Under the pieces are notes generated by a model. It did no database searches. It worked only from the letters and a program-made list of their open reading frames with translations, and had not been told where the DNA came from. The position numbers and the translations under genes are program-made. From Acidobacteriota bacterium (lineage in GTDB: Bacteria; Acidobacteriota; Vicinamibacteria; Fen-336): a DNA stretch of 58,816 nucleotides. Location of the stretch: NCBI GenBank assembly GCA_003223555.1, contig QHVM01000085.1, positions 268,754 to 327,569 of the forward strand. Reading direction: 5' to 3'. Of this stretch, positions 49,201 to 56,416 are shown piece by piece (the first letter of the stretch is position 1; each line of letters starts with the position of its first letter).

Positions 49201-49580
49201 TCGCGGGCCAGGATCCCAACCGCGGCCCGAAGACGACGGACCAGTGGTTCAACACCGGGGCGTTCAGCAACCGCGCGTTCTTCGACGCCGCCGGCCAGCC
49301 GATCTTCGCCGGCCGTTTCGGCAACGCGCAGAAGGGCAACATCCTGGGGCCGGGCCTCTACACGATCGACATGGGACTCTTCAAGGACTTCAAGCTCCAC
49401 GGCGACACCACGCTGAGGTTCCAGGTCCAGGCCCAGAACGTCACCAATCACCCGAACCTCGGGATTCCCGAGACCGATCTTTCCAGCCCGAACTACGGCC
49501 GCATCACGACCCTGGCCGGCGCGGAGGGCTCGCCGCTCCGCAGCCGCATCGTCGTCCTCGGAGCGAGGCTGACGTTCTAG
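46295..49580 (+). pseudogene. Oar-like TonB-dependent receptor 2, split by a one-base frameshift
   Basis: The signal peptide (to about GAPAARAQ), the regulatory domain (STYGAVVGVLTDTTKAVVPGAPV), the plug (LPFTFRTSNTSPVD, YQNEVSVDGISTTNVRR, NAEFAQTGDITTITKPG) and most of the barrel read from 46295 to 48967 (891 codons). There an extra G (48968 or 48969) shifts the frame. Beyond it the other frame continues as DDRFDPDYTRGKVTAIPDHRF to the outer-membrane end GARLTF and TAG 49578-49580. Removing one G gives 1094 aa with no other defect. The original frame runs on by chance into the next gene. This could be an assembly error or a recent inactivation. Substrate unknown. Confidence 0.82.
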
Positions 49581-49600
49581 GCCGTAGCGCGCGTGCGCTC

Positions 49601-52279
49601 CTGGCCGGCGGCCTGACCGCGCTGGCCGGGAGCGCGCCGCGTCCTTCCTCTGCGGTCCGGCCCGTCCGGGAGCTTCACGCTCCGGCGGGGGAGCGTTACG
49701 CGCGCATCGACCGTGAAGGCGAGACCGTCCTGCCGAACGGGCGGCTCCTGACCCCTCGGGGCCGCCAGGTGACGACGGCGCCGCACCCGTTCGGGATGGC
49801 GCTCAGCGGCGACGGAAAGGTGCTCGTCACCGTCAACGGCGGCATCGAGCCGTTCTCGCTGACGGTCATCCGCGACCTCGACGGGGCTTCGCCGGTGGTC
49901 AGGCAGCTCCCGCCCGCGCCGCGTACCGACAAGCGGGCCCTGCCGTCGGCCTTCGTGGGCGCGGCCGTGGACGCCCCGCGGCGGCTCGTCTACGCCTCGG
50001 GAGGCGACGACGGGAGGATCGCGGTCTTCGCCCTCGACGACGGCACGGCCGCGGGCGCGATCTCCCTGTCGAGCCCTTCGCTGCCGGATCCTTTCCTCAC
50101 CGACATCGCCCTCTCCCCCGACGGCCGGCTCCTCTACGCGCTCGACCTCGCGCACTACCGGCTGGTCGTCGTGGATGCCGCCGCGCGGACCGTGCTCGCG
50201 TCGATCGGCGTGGGCCGCAACCCCTTCGCGCTCGCCCTCACGGGCGACGGCCGCCGGGCCTACGTGGCCAACATGGGGACCTTCCAGTACAGCCTGGTCG
50301 AGACCCGGGCCGGCGACGACCCGCGCGGGCTCGGGTTTCCGCCCTTCGGCTATCCATCGCGAGAGGCGCGGGAGGGTACGGTGGCGGAAGGGCGCCAGGC
50401 GCCCGGGCTCGGCGACCCCGGCGTCGACGAGGCCTGCTCGGTGTGGGGGATCGACGTGGCCGACCCGCGCCGGCCGTCGGTGGTCGCGCGTCTCAAGACC
50501 GGACTGCCGGTCGGCCCGGCCATCGGCGGGAGCAGCCCGGCCGGGCTCGCGGTCTCGGCCGACACGCTCTTCGTCAGCAACGCCACCAACGACAGCGTCG
50601 AGGCCTACGACCTGAAGGCCCACCAGCGGCGCTGGCGCGCGCTGCTGGCCCCGGAGGGCTCGATCGAAGGCCTGCGCGGCGTCCTACCCTTCGGCATCGC
50701 CCTGTCGCCGGACGGCTCACGGGTCTTCGTCGCGGAATCGGGCATCAACGCGGTCGGCGTGCTCGACGCCCGGAGCGGCGCGGTGCTCGGGCACGTGCCC
50801 GCCGGCTGGTACCCGTCGCGCGTGGCCGTGTCTCCCGGCGGCGGGCGTCTGTACGTCTCGAACGCCAAGGGATTCGGGGCGGGGCCCAACGGCGGACGCG
50901 GTTACGTGGAGGGGCCCGAAGGAAGCTACGTCGGCAACCTGATGAAGGGGACGGTCTCCCTCATGGACGTGCCCGCCGACGCGGAGCTCCGCGCGCTGAG
51001 CGATCGCGTCCGGGCCAACAACGGCTTCGTTCCCCGGCCCGTGGACCGACCGCCCGGCCATCCCGTCCCGCTCACCGGCGCCTCGTCGCGCATCCGCCAC
51101 GTCGTCCTCATTGCCAAGGAGAACCGGACGTTCGACGAGGTGTACGGCGACCTGCCGGGCGCCGACGGTGATCCCTCGCTGGCCCGCTTCGGCACGACCG
51201 GGCGGACGGTCGGGCTGCACGCGCAGGTCAGGGTCACGCCGAACCACCGGGCTCTCGCCGAGCGCTTCGCTCTCTCCGACAACTTCTACGTCGACAGCGA
51301 CGTCTCGGCCGACGGGCACCGCTGGCTGGTCGGCGCGTATGCGAACCACTGGGTGGAGACGATCACGGCCGCGGGCTACGGCGGCGGCGCGCGATGGAAG
51401 CGGACCGCGCCCGGGCGCTTGGCCCTGTTCGAGTCGAACTCCTCGCTCACGCCCGAGGACTACCTCGAGCGCGGATCGATGTGGGAGCACCTGGCCCGGG
51501 GCGGCGTCCGGTTCCGGAACTACGGCGAGGGGTTCGAGTTCGCGGGGACGGCCGAGGAGGGGGGAGAGGAGCCCACCGGCGCCCGCCTCCCGGTCAACGT
51601 CCCGATGCCGGAGGTCCTCTTCGCGGCCACCTCGCGCGAGTTCCCGGGCTTCAACATGAACATCCCGGACCAGTACCGGGCGGACGTGTTCCTGAAGGAC
51701 CTGGCCGGGCGCTACGCGTCCGGCCGCGAGGCGCTGCCACCCTTCCTCTACGTGTTCCTCCCCAACGACCACGGCGCCGAGGCGGCCCCCGAGCGCGGCT
51801 ACCCCTTCCTCGAGTCCTACGTGGCCGACAACGACCTGGCCCTGGGAAGGGTGGTGGAAGCGCTGTCACGCACGCCGTGGTGGCGCGACATGGCGATCTT
51901 CGTCACCGAGGACGACGCCCAGAGCGGCGTGGACCACGTCGATGCGCACCGCAGCCTGTGCCTCCTCATCAGCCCCTGGGCGCGGCGCGGCCACGTGTCG
52001 CACCGGCACGCGAGCACCGCGAGCATCCACAAGACGATCTACCGCATCCTCGGGCTCCCGCCGCTGCACCAGCCCGACGCCGTCGCCAGCGACCTCGGCG
52101 ATCTGTTCTCCCCGACGGCGGACGACGAGCCCTATGCCGCGCGCAGGGTGGACGCGCGGCTCTTCGATCCCGCGCGGGCCGGCGACCCCTCCGGCCCCCG
52201 CGGGCGCCGGGCCCGCCGACACCGGACCGAGATGGACGAGCCGGCGGAGGCGCGGCGCCAGCTCTCCGTCCGGCCCTGA
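49601..52279 (+). CDS. YncE-like propeller / phosphoesterase two-domain exported protein
   Basis: About 892 aa. Signal-like hydrophobic leader (LLAGGLTALAGSA), then a YVTN/YncE propeller (about 50-470; LSPDGRLLYALDLAHYRLVVVDAA, SNATNDSVEAYDL, LSPDGSRVFVAESGINAVGVLDA). The C-terminal half is an alkaline-phosphatase-superfamily phosphoesterase of the phospholipase C/acid phosphatase-like type (VVLIAKENRTFDEVYGDL, NFYVDSDVSADGHRW, FVTEDDAQSGVDHVDAHR). No ATG or GTG precedes the leader; the frame opens at the receptor stop, so CTG 49601 or translational coupling is assumed and the start is uncertain (the first GTG is near 49768). Confidence 0.8.
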   Translation: MAGGLTALAGSAPRPSSAVRPVRELHAPAGERYARIDREGETVLPNGRLLTPRGRQVTTAPHPFGMALSGDGKVLVTVNGGIEPFSLTVIRDLDGASPVVRQLPPAPRTDKRALPSAFVGAAVDAPRRLVYASGGDDGRIAVFALDDGTAAGAISLSSPSLPDPFLTDIALSPDGRLLYALDLAHYRLVVVDAAARTVLASIGVGRNPFALALTGDGRRAYVANMGTFQYSLVETRAGDDPRGLGFPPFGYPSREAREGTVAEGRQAPGLGDPGVDEACSVWGIDVADPRRPSVVARLKTGLPVGPAIGGSSPAGLAVSADTLFVSNATNDSVEAYDLKAHQRRWRALLAPEGSIEGLRGVLPFGIALSPDGSRVFVAESGINAVGVLDARSGAVLGHVPAGWYPSRVAVSPGGGRLYVSNAKGFGAGPNGGRGYVEGPEGSYVGNLMKGTVSLMDVPADAELRALSDRVRANNGFVPRPVDRPPGHPVPLTGASSRIRHVVLIAKENRTFDEVYGDLPGADGDPSLARFGTTGRTVGLHAQVRVTPNHRALAERFALSDNFYVDSDVSADGHRWLVGAYANHWVETITAAGYGGGARWKRTAPGRLALFESNSSLTPEDYLERGSMWEHLARGGVRFRNYGEGFEFAGTAEEGGEEPTGARLPVNVPMPEVLFAATSREFPGFNMNIPDQYRADVFLKDLAGRYASGREALPPFLYVFLPNDHGAEAAPERGYPFLESYVADNDLALGRVVEALSRTPWWRDMAIFVTEDDAQSGVDHVDAHRSLCLLISPWARRGHVSHRHASTASIHKTIYRILGLPPLHQPDAVASDLGDLFSPTADDEPYAARRVDARLFDPARAGDPSGPRGRRARRHRTEMDEPAEARRQLSVRP

Positions 52280-52328
52280 GGATCGCCCGCGCGTGATCCG
52301 CCGCGCGTCGGAGGAAGGAAGAGACGCG

Positions 52329-53846
52329 ATGAGCGAGAAGCCGAGAGAGCGCGACATCGTCGTCGAGGACGAGCGGACCCTGCACAGCCTCGGCTACCAG
52401 CAGGAGCTGGCCCGCAAGATGGGCGGCTTCTCGAACTACGCCATCTCGCTCTCCATCATCTGCATCCTCGCCGGAGGCGTGACGTCCTTCCACCAGGGGC
52501 TGTCGAGCGTCGGCGGGGCGGCCTTCGGCCTGGGCTGGCCCCTGGTGTGCCTGTTCTCGCTCGCGGTCGCGGCCACGATGGGGCAGGTCGCCTCCAGCTT
52601 CCCGACCGCGGGCGGGCTGTACCACTGGGCCTCCATCCTGGGCGGCAAGGGCTGGGGATGGACGACCGCGTGGCTCAATCTCCTCGGCCTCGTGGCGGCC
52701 GTGGCGGCCATCAACCTGGGGGCGCTGCGCTTCACGCTCGACTCCCTGGGGCCGCTGCTGCGGCTGGACCCGTCGCGTTGGACGCCGGCGACGCAGACGG
52801 CGGTGGCCGTCGTCGGCGTCTTCGCCATCTGCGCGTCGCAGGCGCTCGTCAACCACCTGGGCATCCGCCTCACGACACGCCTCACCGACTTCAGCGGCTA
52901 TTGGATCCTGGCCATCGCGGCCCTGCTCACCGCCGCCATGCTGTACTTCGCGCCGTCGCTGCATCCGCGCGCGCTCGTGACCTTCTCGAACTTCAGCGGC
53001 GCGCGAGGGGGGGACGTGTGGCCCGAGACGCAGAGCACGGCGCTGCTCTTCGTCCTGAGCTTCCTGCTCCCCGCCTACACCATCACCGGCTTCGACGCCT
53101 CCGCGAACACCGCGGAGGAGACGGTCGGCGCGGCGTTTCGCGTGCCGAAGGGCATCGTCAACGCGGTGGCCGTCTCCGGCCTGTCCGGCTGGGTCATGCT
53201 GTGCGCGGTCGTGGTCGCGATCCCGGACGTGGCGCGGGCGGCCTCGATGGGCCCGAGCAGCTTCGGCTGGATCCTCGGTGCCGTGTTGCCGAAGGCGCTC
53301 GCCTACTTCATCTTTGCCGGAATCGCCGTCGCCCAGTACCTGTGCGGCCTGGCCGCGGTCACTTCGGTCTCCCGGATCGCCTACGCGTTCGCCCGCGACG
53401 GCGGCATGCCGCTGTCGCGCAGGCTGCGCACGGTGTCCGACCGCTACCGCACGCCGGCGGTCGCCATCTGGACGGTGGCCCTGGCCGCCGCCCTGGCGAC
53501 GGTCTACACGCCGGTCTACGAGATCATGGCCGCCGTCACCGCCATCTTCTTGTACATCTCCTACGTGCTTCCGACCGCCCTCGGCCTGCGGGCCTACGGT
53601 CGGCGCTGGACGGCGATGGGTCCCTGGACTCTCGGTCGCTGGTACCGGCCGCTGGCCGCCCTCAGCGTCGTGGGATGCGTGGCGCTGATCGTCATTGGCA
53701 TGCAGCCACCGAACGAGAAGACGGCCTGGATCGTCGGGGGAGTCCTCTCGGCGATGGGCCTCATCTGGTTCGGCGGCGCCCGGAGCCGCTTCGCCGGTCC
53801 GCCCGAGGCCCTCCTGCGCCGAGCGCAGGCTGTCGCTCTCGACTAA
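52329..53846 (+). CDS. APC-superfamily amino acid/amine permease
   Basis: 505 aa with about 12 TM segments. The N-terminus TLHSLGYQQELARKMGGFSNYAISLSII is the hallmark of the GABA/choline/polyamine-type ACT family. TM1 loop (CILAGGVTSFHQGL), AINLGAL and the TITGFDASANTAEET motif in TM6-7 match. It imports an amino acid, GABA, choline or a small amine by ion symport. Starting ATG 52329 follows GGAGGAAGGAAG. As a carrier of an amine it would feed the ligase-dehydrogenase genes at 42267-46249 on the same strand; the two blocks are separated by receptor 2 and the phosphoesterase. Confidence 0.87.
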   Translation: MSEKPRERDIVVEDERTLHSLGYQQELARKMGGFSNYAISLSIICILAGGVTSFHQGLSSVGGAAFGLGWPLVCLFSLAVAATMGQVASSFPTAGGLYHWASILGGKGWGWTTAWLNLLGLVAAVAAINLGALRFTLDSLGPLLRLDPSRWTPATQTAVAVVGVFAICASQALVNHLGIRLTTRLTDFSGYWILAIAALLTAAMLYFAPSLHPRALVTFSNFSGARGGDVWPETQSTALLFVLSFLLPAYTITGFDASANTAEETVGAAFRVPKGIVNAVAVSGLSGWVMLCAVVVAIPDVARAASMGPSSFGWILGAVLPKALAYFIFAGIAVAQYLCGLAAVTSVSRIAYAFARDGGMPLSRRLRTVSDRYRTPAVAIWTVALAAALATVYTPVYEIMAAVTAIFLYISYVLPTALGLRAYGRRWTAMGPWTLGRWYRPLAALSVVGCVALIVIGMQPPNEKTAWIVGGVLSAMGLIWFGGARSRFAGPPEALLRRAQAVALD

Positions 53847-53873
53847 TTCAGTTGCTGCAGCCCCCCCGCGCCG

Positions 53874-55208
53874 TCACCGCGCGGCGGCGATCGCCTTGCT
53901 GTAGAGCGTCTGCAGGCGGGTGCGGCTCTCCGGCGGCAGCGTGCGCACCCCGCGCGCATAGAGCCGGAGCACGCGGGCGTCCTCTCCGGAGAGCAGGTCG
54001 CGCCCGGCGCTGATGCGGTCGTAGGCGCGCACGCGGTCGCGGTCGACCGGGCGCAGCGCGGCGAGCGCCTTGCCGCGCAGCGCGCCGAGCTCCTGCGTTT
54101 CGGCCGGCGTCAGGGCCGCCGTCCCGCGCTTGGCCGCCGTGGTCGCGCGGCGGAACAGGTCCGGAGGATCGGACGGCCCGGCGACGCTGGACATCAGGAG
54201 CTGCACGGTCTCGGGGGCCAGGTGGGGCAGCTCGCTCGCCGCGACCTGGACCTCCGGGGGGAGCGGCGGCTCTTCCTTCGGCCGCGCCGGCGCCGCCACG
54301 GGAGCCGGCTGGGCTCGCGCGCCGTCCTCGGCGAGCAGCGCATGGCCCAGCCGGTTGAGCATCGCGATCCATGCCGGCGAGGTCGCCGCCAACAGGACGG
54401 CGGCTGCGGCCAGGCCGGCGATCCGCAGAGGGCGCTTGCCCCGGAGACGGCCCAGGTCGAAGGCCCGAGCCCGGCGGATGAGCCGATCGATCCCGACCGA
54501 CACATGGCCGAGCAGTGCCGCGACCTTCGGGGGGACGCGAGGTCTCTCCGCGATCAGCTCCAGCTCTTCCAGGCTCCCTTCACCTTCGCCGGCCCATGGC
54601 TGGGACGCCGATGCGCTGTTGGCGCTGGCGGAACCCGCTCGCGGCTCGGGTGCGGTCCACCGCCACGGGCCATGGCCCCCGCCGTGGCGCTCCAGCTCCG
54701 CCGAGGCCACGTCGAGAAGGCTCTGGCTCGGAGGCTCCGGCGCGACTTCATCGTCGAGCGGCTTCAGCCGGATGACGGGGACCGCGTCGTCGGGTCTCGC
54801 CGGCCGGGGCGCGATCGGGTTGGCCCGTGGCGCGGTCGGCTTGTCCCGTGGGGTGGTCGGCCTGTCCCGCCGCTCGGTCGGCTCGGCCAGAGGGGCAGTC
54901 GCTTCGGCCAGCGGACCGACCATGGGGTTGCGGGCCAGCACGTCGTCTTCGGGCTGAGCGAACGGGATGAACGGGATCTCGTGGTCGGCCAGCTTCTTCG
55001 GCGCCGGCGGCTCGACGGATGGCGGGCGAATGGGGAGCGGAGCGGGCTCGGGGCGCGGCTGGGCCAGCACGTGCTTCAGCGGCTGCCAGCGGCGCGAGCC
55101 CGGCGGCTGCACCATGACCTTTTCTTCGAGCAGCCAGGTGCGGAGGCCGTCGTGGTCCACCTTGAGGACGGTTCCGTCTTTGAGGCGCAGGCGGTACTGA
55201 TCGGGCAT
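53874..55208 (-). CDS. GYF-like single-TM protein, paralogue B
   Basis: 444 aa. The same plan as the protein at 39457. The GYF-like head (YRLRLKDGTVL, GLRTWLLEEKVMVQP, RRWQPLKHVL) is residues 1-50. The longer linker holds short direct repeats of PT-T/A-PR type and RPARPDDAVPVIRLKPLD. One TM helix is at about 262-285 (PLRIAGLAAAAVLLAATSPAW). The last 130 residues (LPHLAPETVQLLMSS, LTPAETQELGALRGKALAALRP, RTLPPESRTRLQTLYSKAIA) are collinear with A. A CRP-type palindrome lies 61 bases before the start. Convergent with the permease gene. Function unknown. Confidence 0.75.
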   Translation of the reverse strand: MPDQYRLRLKDGTVLKVDHDGLRTWLLEEKVMVQPPGSRRWQPLKHVLAQPRPEPAPLPIRPPSVEPPAPKKLADHEIPFIPFAQPEDDVLARNPMVGPLAEATAPLAEPTERRDRPTTPRDKPTAPRANPIAPRPARPDDAVPVIRLKPLDDEVAPEPPSQSLLDVASAELERHGGGHGPWRWTAPEPRAGSASANSASASQPWAGEGEGSLEELELIAERPRVPPKVAALLGHVSVGIDRLIRRARAFDLGRLRGKRPLRIAGLAAAAVLLAATSPAWIAMLNRLGHALLAEDGARAQPAPVAAPARPKEEPPLPPEVQVAASELPHLAPETVQLLMSSVAGPSDPPDLFRRATTAAKRGTAALTPAETQELGALRGKALAALRPVDRDRVRAYDRISAGRDLLSGEDARVLRLYARGVRTLPPESRTRLQTLYSKAIAAAR

Positions 55209-55264
55209 ATACCCTCCCCCGCGCCACGCGCAGGCGGCCTATGGTCGCGCCGTGCGCCGGGCCA

Positions 55265-55288
55265 CCGGTGTGAACCCCGTCACACCGG
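55265..55288. promoter_or_regulatory. CRP/FNR-type palindrome upstream of paralogue B
   Basis: CCGGTGTGA-ACCCCG-TCACACCGG, nine-bp perfect arms around the exact TGTGA-N6-TCACA consensus. It is about 57 bases upstream of ATG 55208. A CATAGG box (minus strand, 55243-55238) gives nearly the same operator-to-box distance as in paralogue A. The promoter neighbourhood is otherwise similar too: both have TATGGTCGCGC on the plus strand. Confidence 0.6.
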
Positions 55289-55302
55289 GCGCTCTTCCTT
55301 AT

Positions 55303-56157
55303 TTATAGCGTTACGCCGAGGCGGCCCCGCAAGGCGAAGGCAAACGCCACCGACAGGGCGAAAAACGCCACGATCCATGGCGCCGGCCAGCCGAAGAGCG
55401 AGATGGAGTCCTCGCGGTAGCCGAGCGCGATGGAGGCCACGGGGCTGTCGCGCGGCAGGGGCTCTTCGGCCGGGTAGAGCAACTCGTTCAGGAGGCCGCC
55501 CGCGAGCCGGACCGGCGAGCGCCGGCGCACGGCTGCCGACACCTGCGCCGTCTTCGCGTACTCCTCGTCGCCCAGGCGCAGCTTCAGCTCGTAGTCTCCC
55601 CACTCCTGCGCCCGCAGGCGCCAGGCCAGCTCGCGCTCGGCCGGCATCCAGACCGCCGGTGTCGCCACCATGACCCCCGCCGGCGCCTCCAGCGTGGCCG
55701 CGGGCCGGCTCGACCCCTGGCTCGAAGCAGCGGCGCCGCTCCTTTCCCAGCCTTCCTTCAGCCGCACCTTCACGATGAAGTCCTCGCCCGGCCGGAGTCC
55801 CCGGTAGCCGTAGTGGAACTGGAGCTGCGCGATCACGAAGACGAGGGGCACGATCATCCACAGCATCGGCACGAGCGACAGCGCCAGGTACCTGGAGTTG
55901 TGCCGCAGGATCTCCGCCTGCGCGCGCAGGATGGCGGGGACGTCGTCGCGAAACAGGCGGATCTCGAAGAGGCAGGCATGGATCTGGCGCTTCACCGCTT
56001 CGAGCTTCGTCTGGTTGGAGGTCCACTTGAAGACGTACAGCATGCCGATCGAGACGGCGAGCGACACCGCCACGAGCCCGACGATGGGCGGCAGCGCGTG
56101 GAACGGCCAGAGCAGCCGGTCGAAGGCCGCCCGCAGCGCGCGGTTCACGAGGATCAC
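55303..56157 (-). CDS. Three-TM protein with Oxa1/EMC3-like layout
   Basis: 284 aa from GTG 56157, overlapping the upstream TGA (GTGA). TM1 is at about 20-42. A charged amphipathic, coiled-coil-like hairpin (NQTKLEAVKRQIHACLFEIRLFRDDVP...ILRHNSRYL) spans about 46-90. TM2 is at 93-115. A beta-rich exported part covers about 118-245 and TM3 lies at 258-278. The TM1/cytoplasmic coil/TM2/TM3 order is that of EMC3/DUF106-type Oxa1 proteins; a long exported insert between TM2 and TM3 is unusual. The similarity is structural inference, not sequence identity. Last gene of the phosphatase operon. Confidence 0.65.
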   Translation of the reverse strand: MILVNRALRAAFDRLLWPFHALPPIVGLVAVSLAVSIGMLYVFKWTSNQTKLEAVKRQIHACLFEIRLFRDDVPAILRAQAEILRHNSRYLALSLVPMLWMIVPLVFVIAQLQFHYGYRGLRPGEDFIVKVRLKEGWERSGAAASSQGSSRPAATLEAPAGVMVATPAVWMPAERELAWRLRAQEWGDYELKLRLGDEEYAKTAQVSAAVRRRSPVRLAGGLLNELLYPAEEPLPRDSPVASIALGYREDSISLFGWPAPWIVAFFALSVAFAFALRGRLGVTL

Positions 56158-56348
56158 GAGATGTAGCCGAGCCCCCGCAGCCTCTTCTTGATCTCCTCCT
56201 CGGTGTCGGCGCCCTCCAGCTTGGCCAGCTCCTTCTCCAGGGCGTGGTTGATGAACTCGCCCGGCGAGGAGTAGCCGGCGATCTTCGCGTAGCGCTCGAT
56301 CTTCGCCAGCAGGTCCTTGTCGATCCTGATCTTGTTCGATCCGAACAT
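56154..56348 (-). CDS. Small ribbon-helix-helix-like protein
   Basis: 64 aa. The start ATG 56348 follows GGAGAACGAAC. The body is a strand (KIRIDKDLL) followed by two helices (AKIERYAKIAGYS and SPGEFINHALEKELAKLE), the plan of ribbon-helix-helix DNA-binding proteins. The C-terminus KKRLRGLGYIS resembles the end seen in sulfatase/alkaline-phosphatase proteins. It may bind DNA, or it may be an accessory subunit of its operon neighbours. Four-base overlap with the three-TM gene. Confidence 0.75.
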   Translation of the reverse strand: MFGSNKIRIDKDLLAKIERYAKIAGYSSPGEFINHALEKELAKLEGADTEEEIKKRLRGLGYIS

Positions 56349-56416
56349 GTTCGTTCTCCGTTTGCTCTCGGCGGCCCCTGCGCGTTCCTCGGCGGCCCCT
56401 GCGTTGAACCCGTCCT

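Noticed and set aside
49371-49580. Separate 69-residue protein
   Set aside because: It is the C-terminal end of receptor 2 after the frameshift, including the typical terminal phenylalanine.
46295-52279. A single 1994-residue fusion of a receptor and a phosphoesterase
   Set aside because: The reading frame after 48968 loses all receptor character until 49577, while the other frame carries a perfect receptor end. The fusion is produced by a one-base shift.
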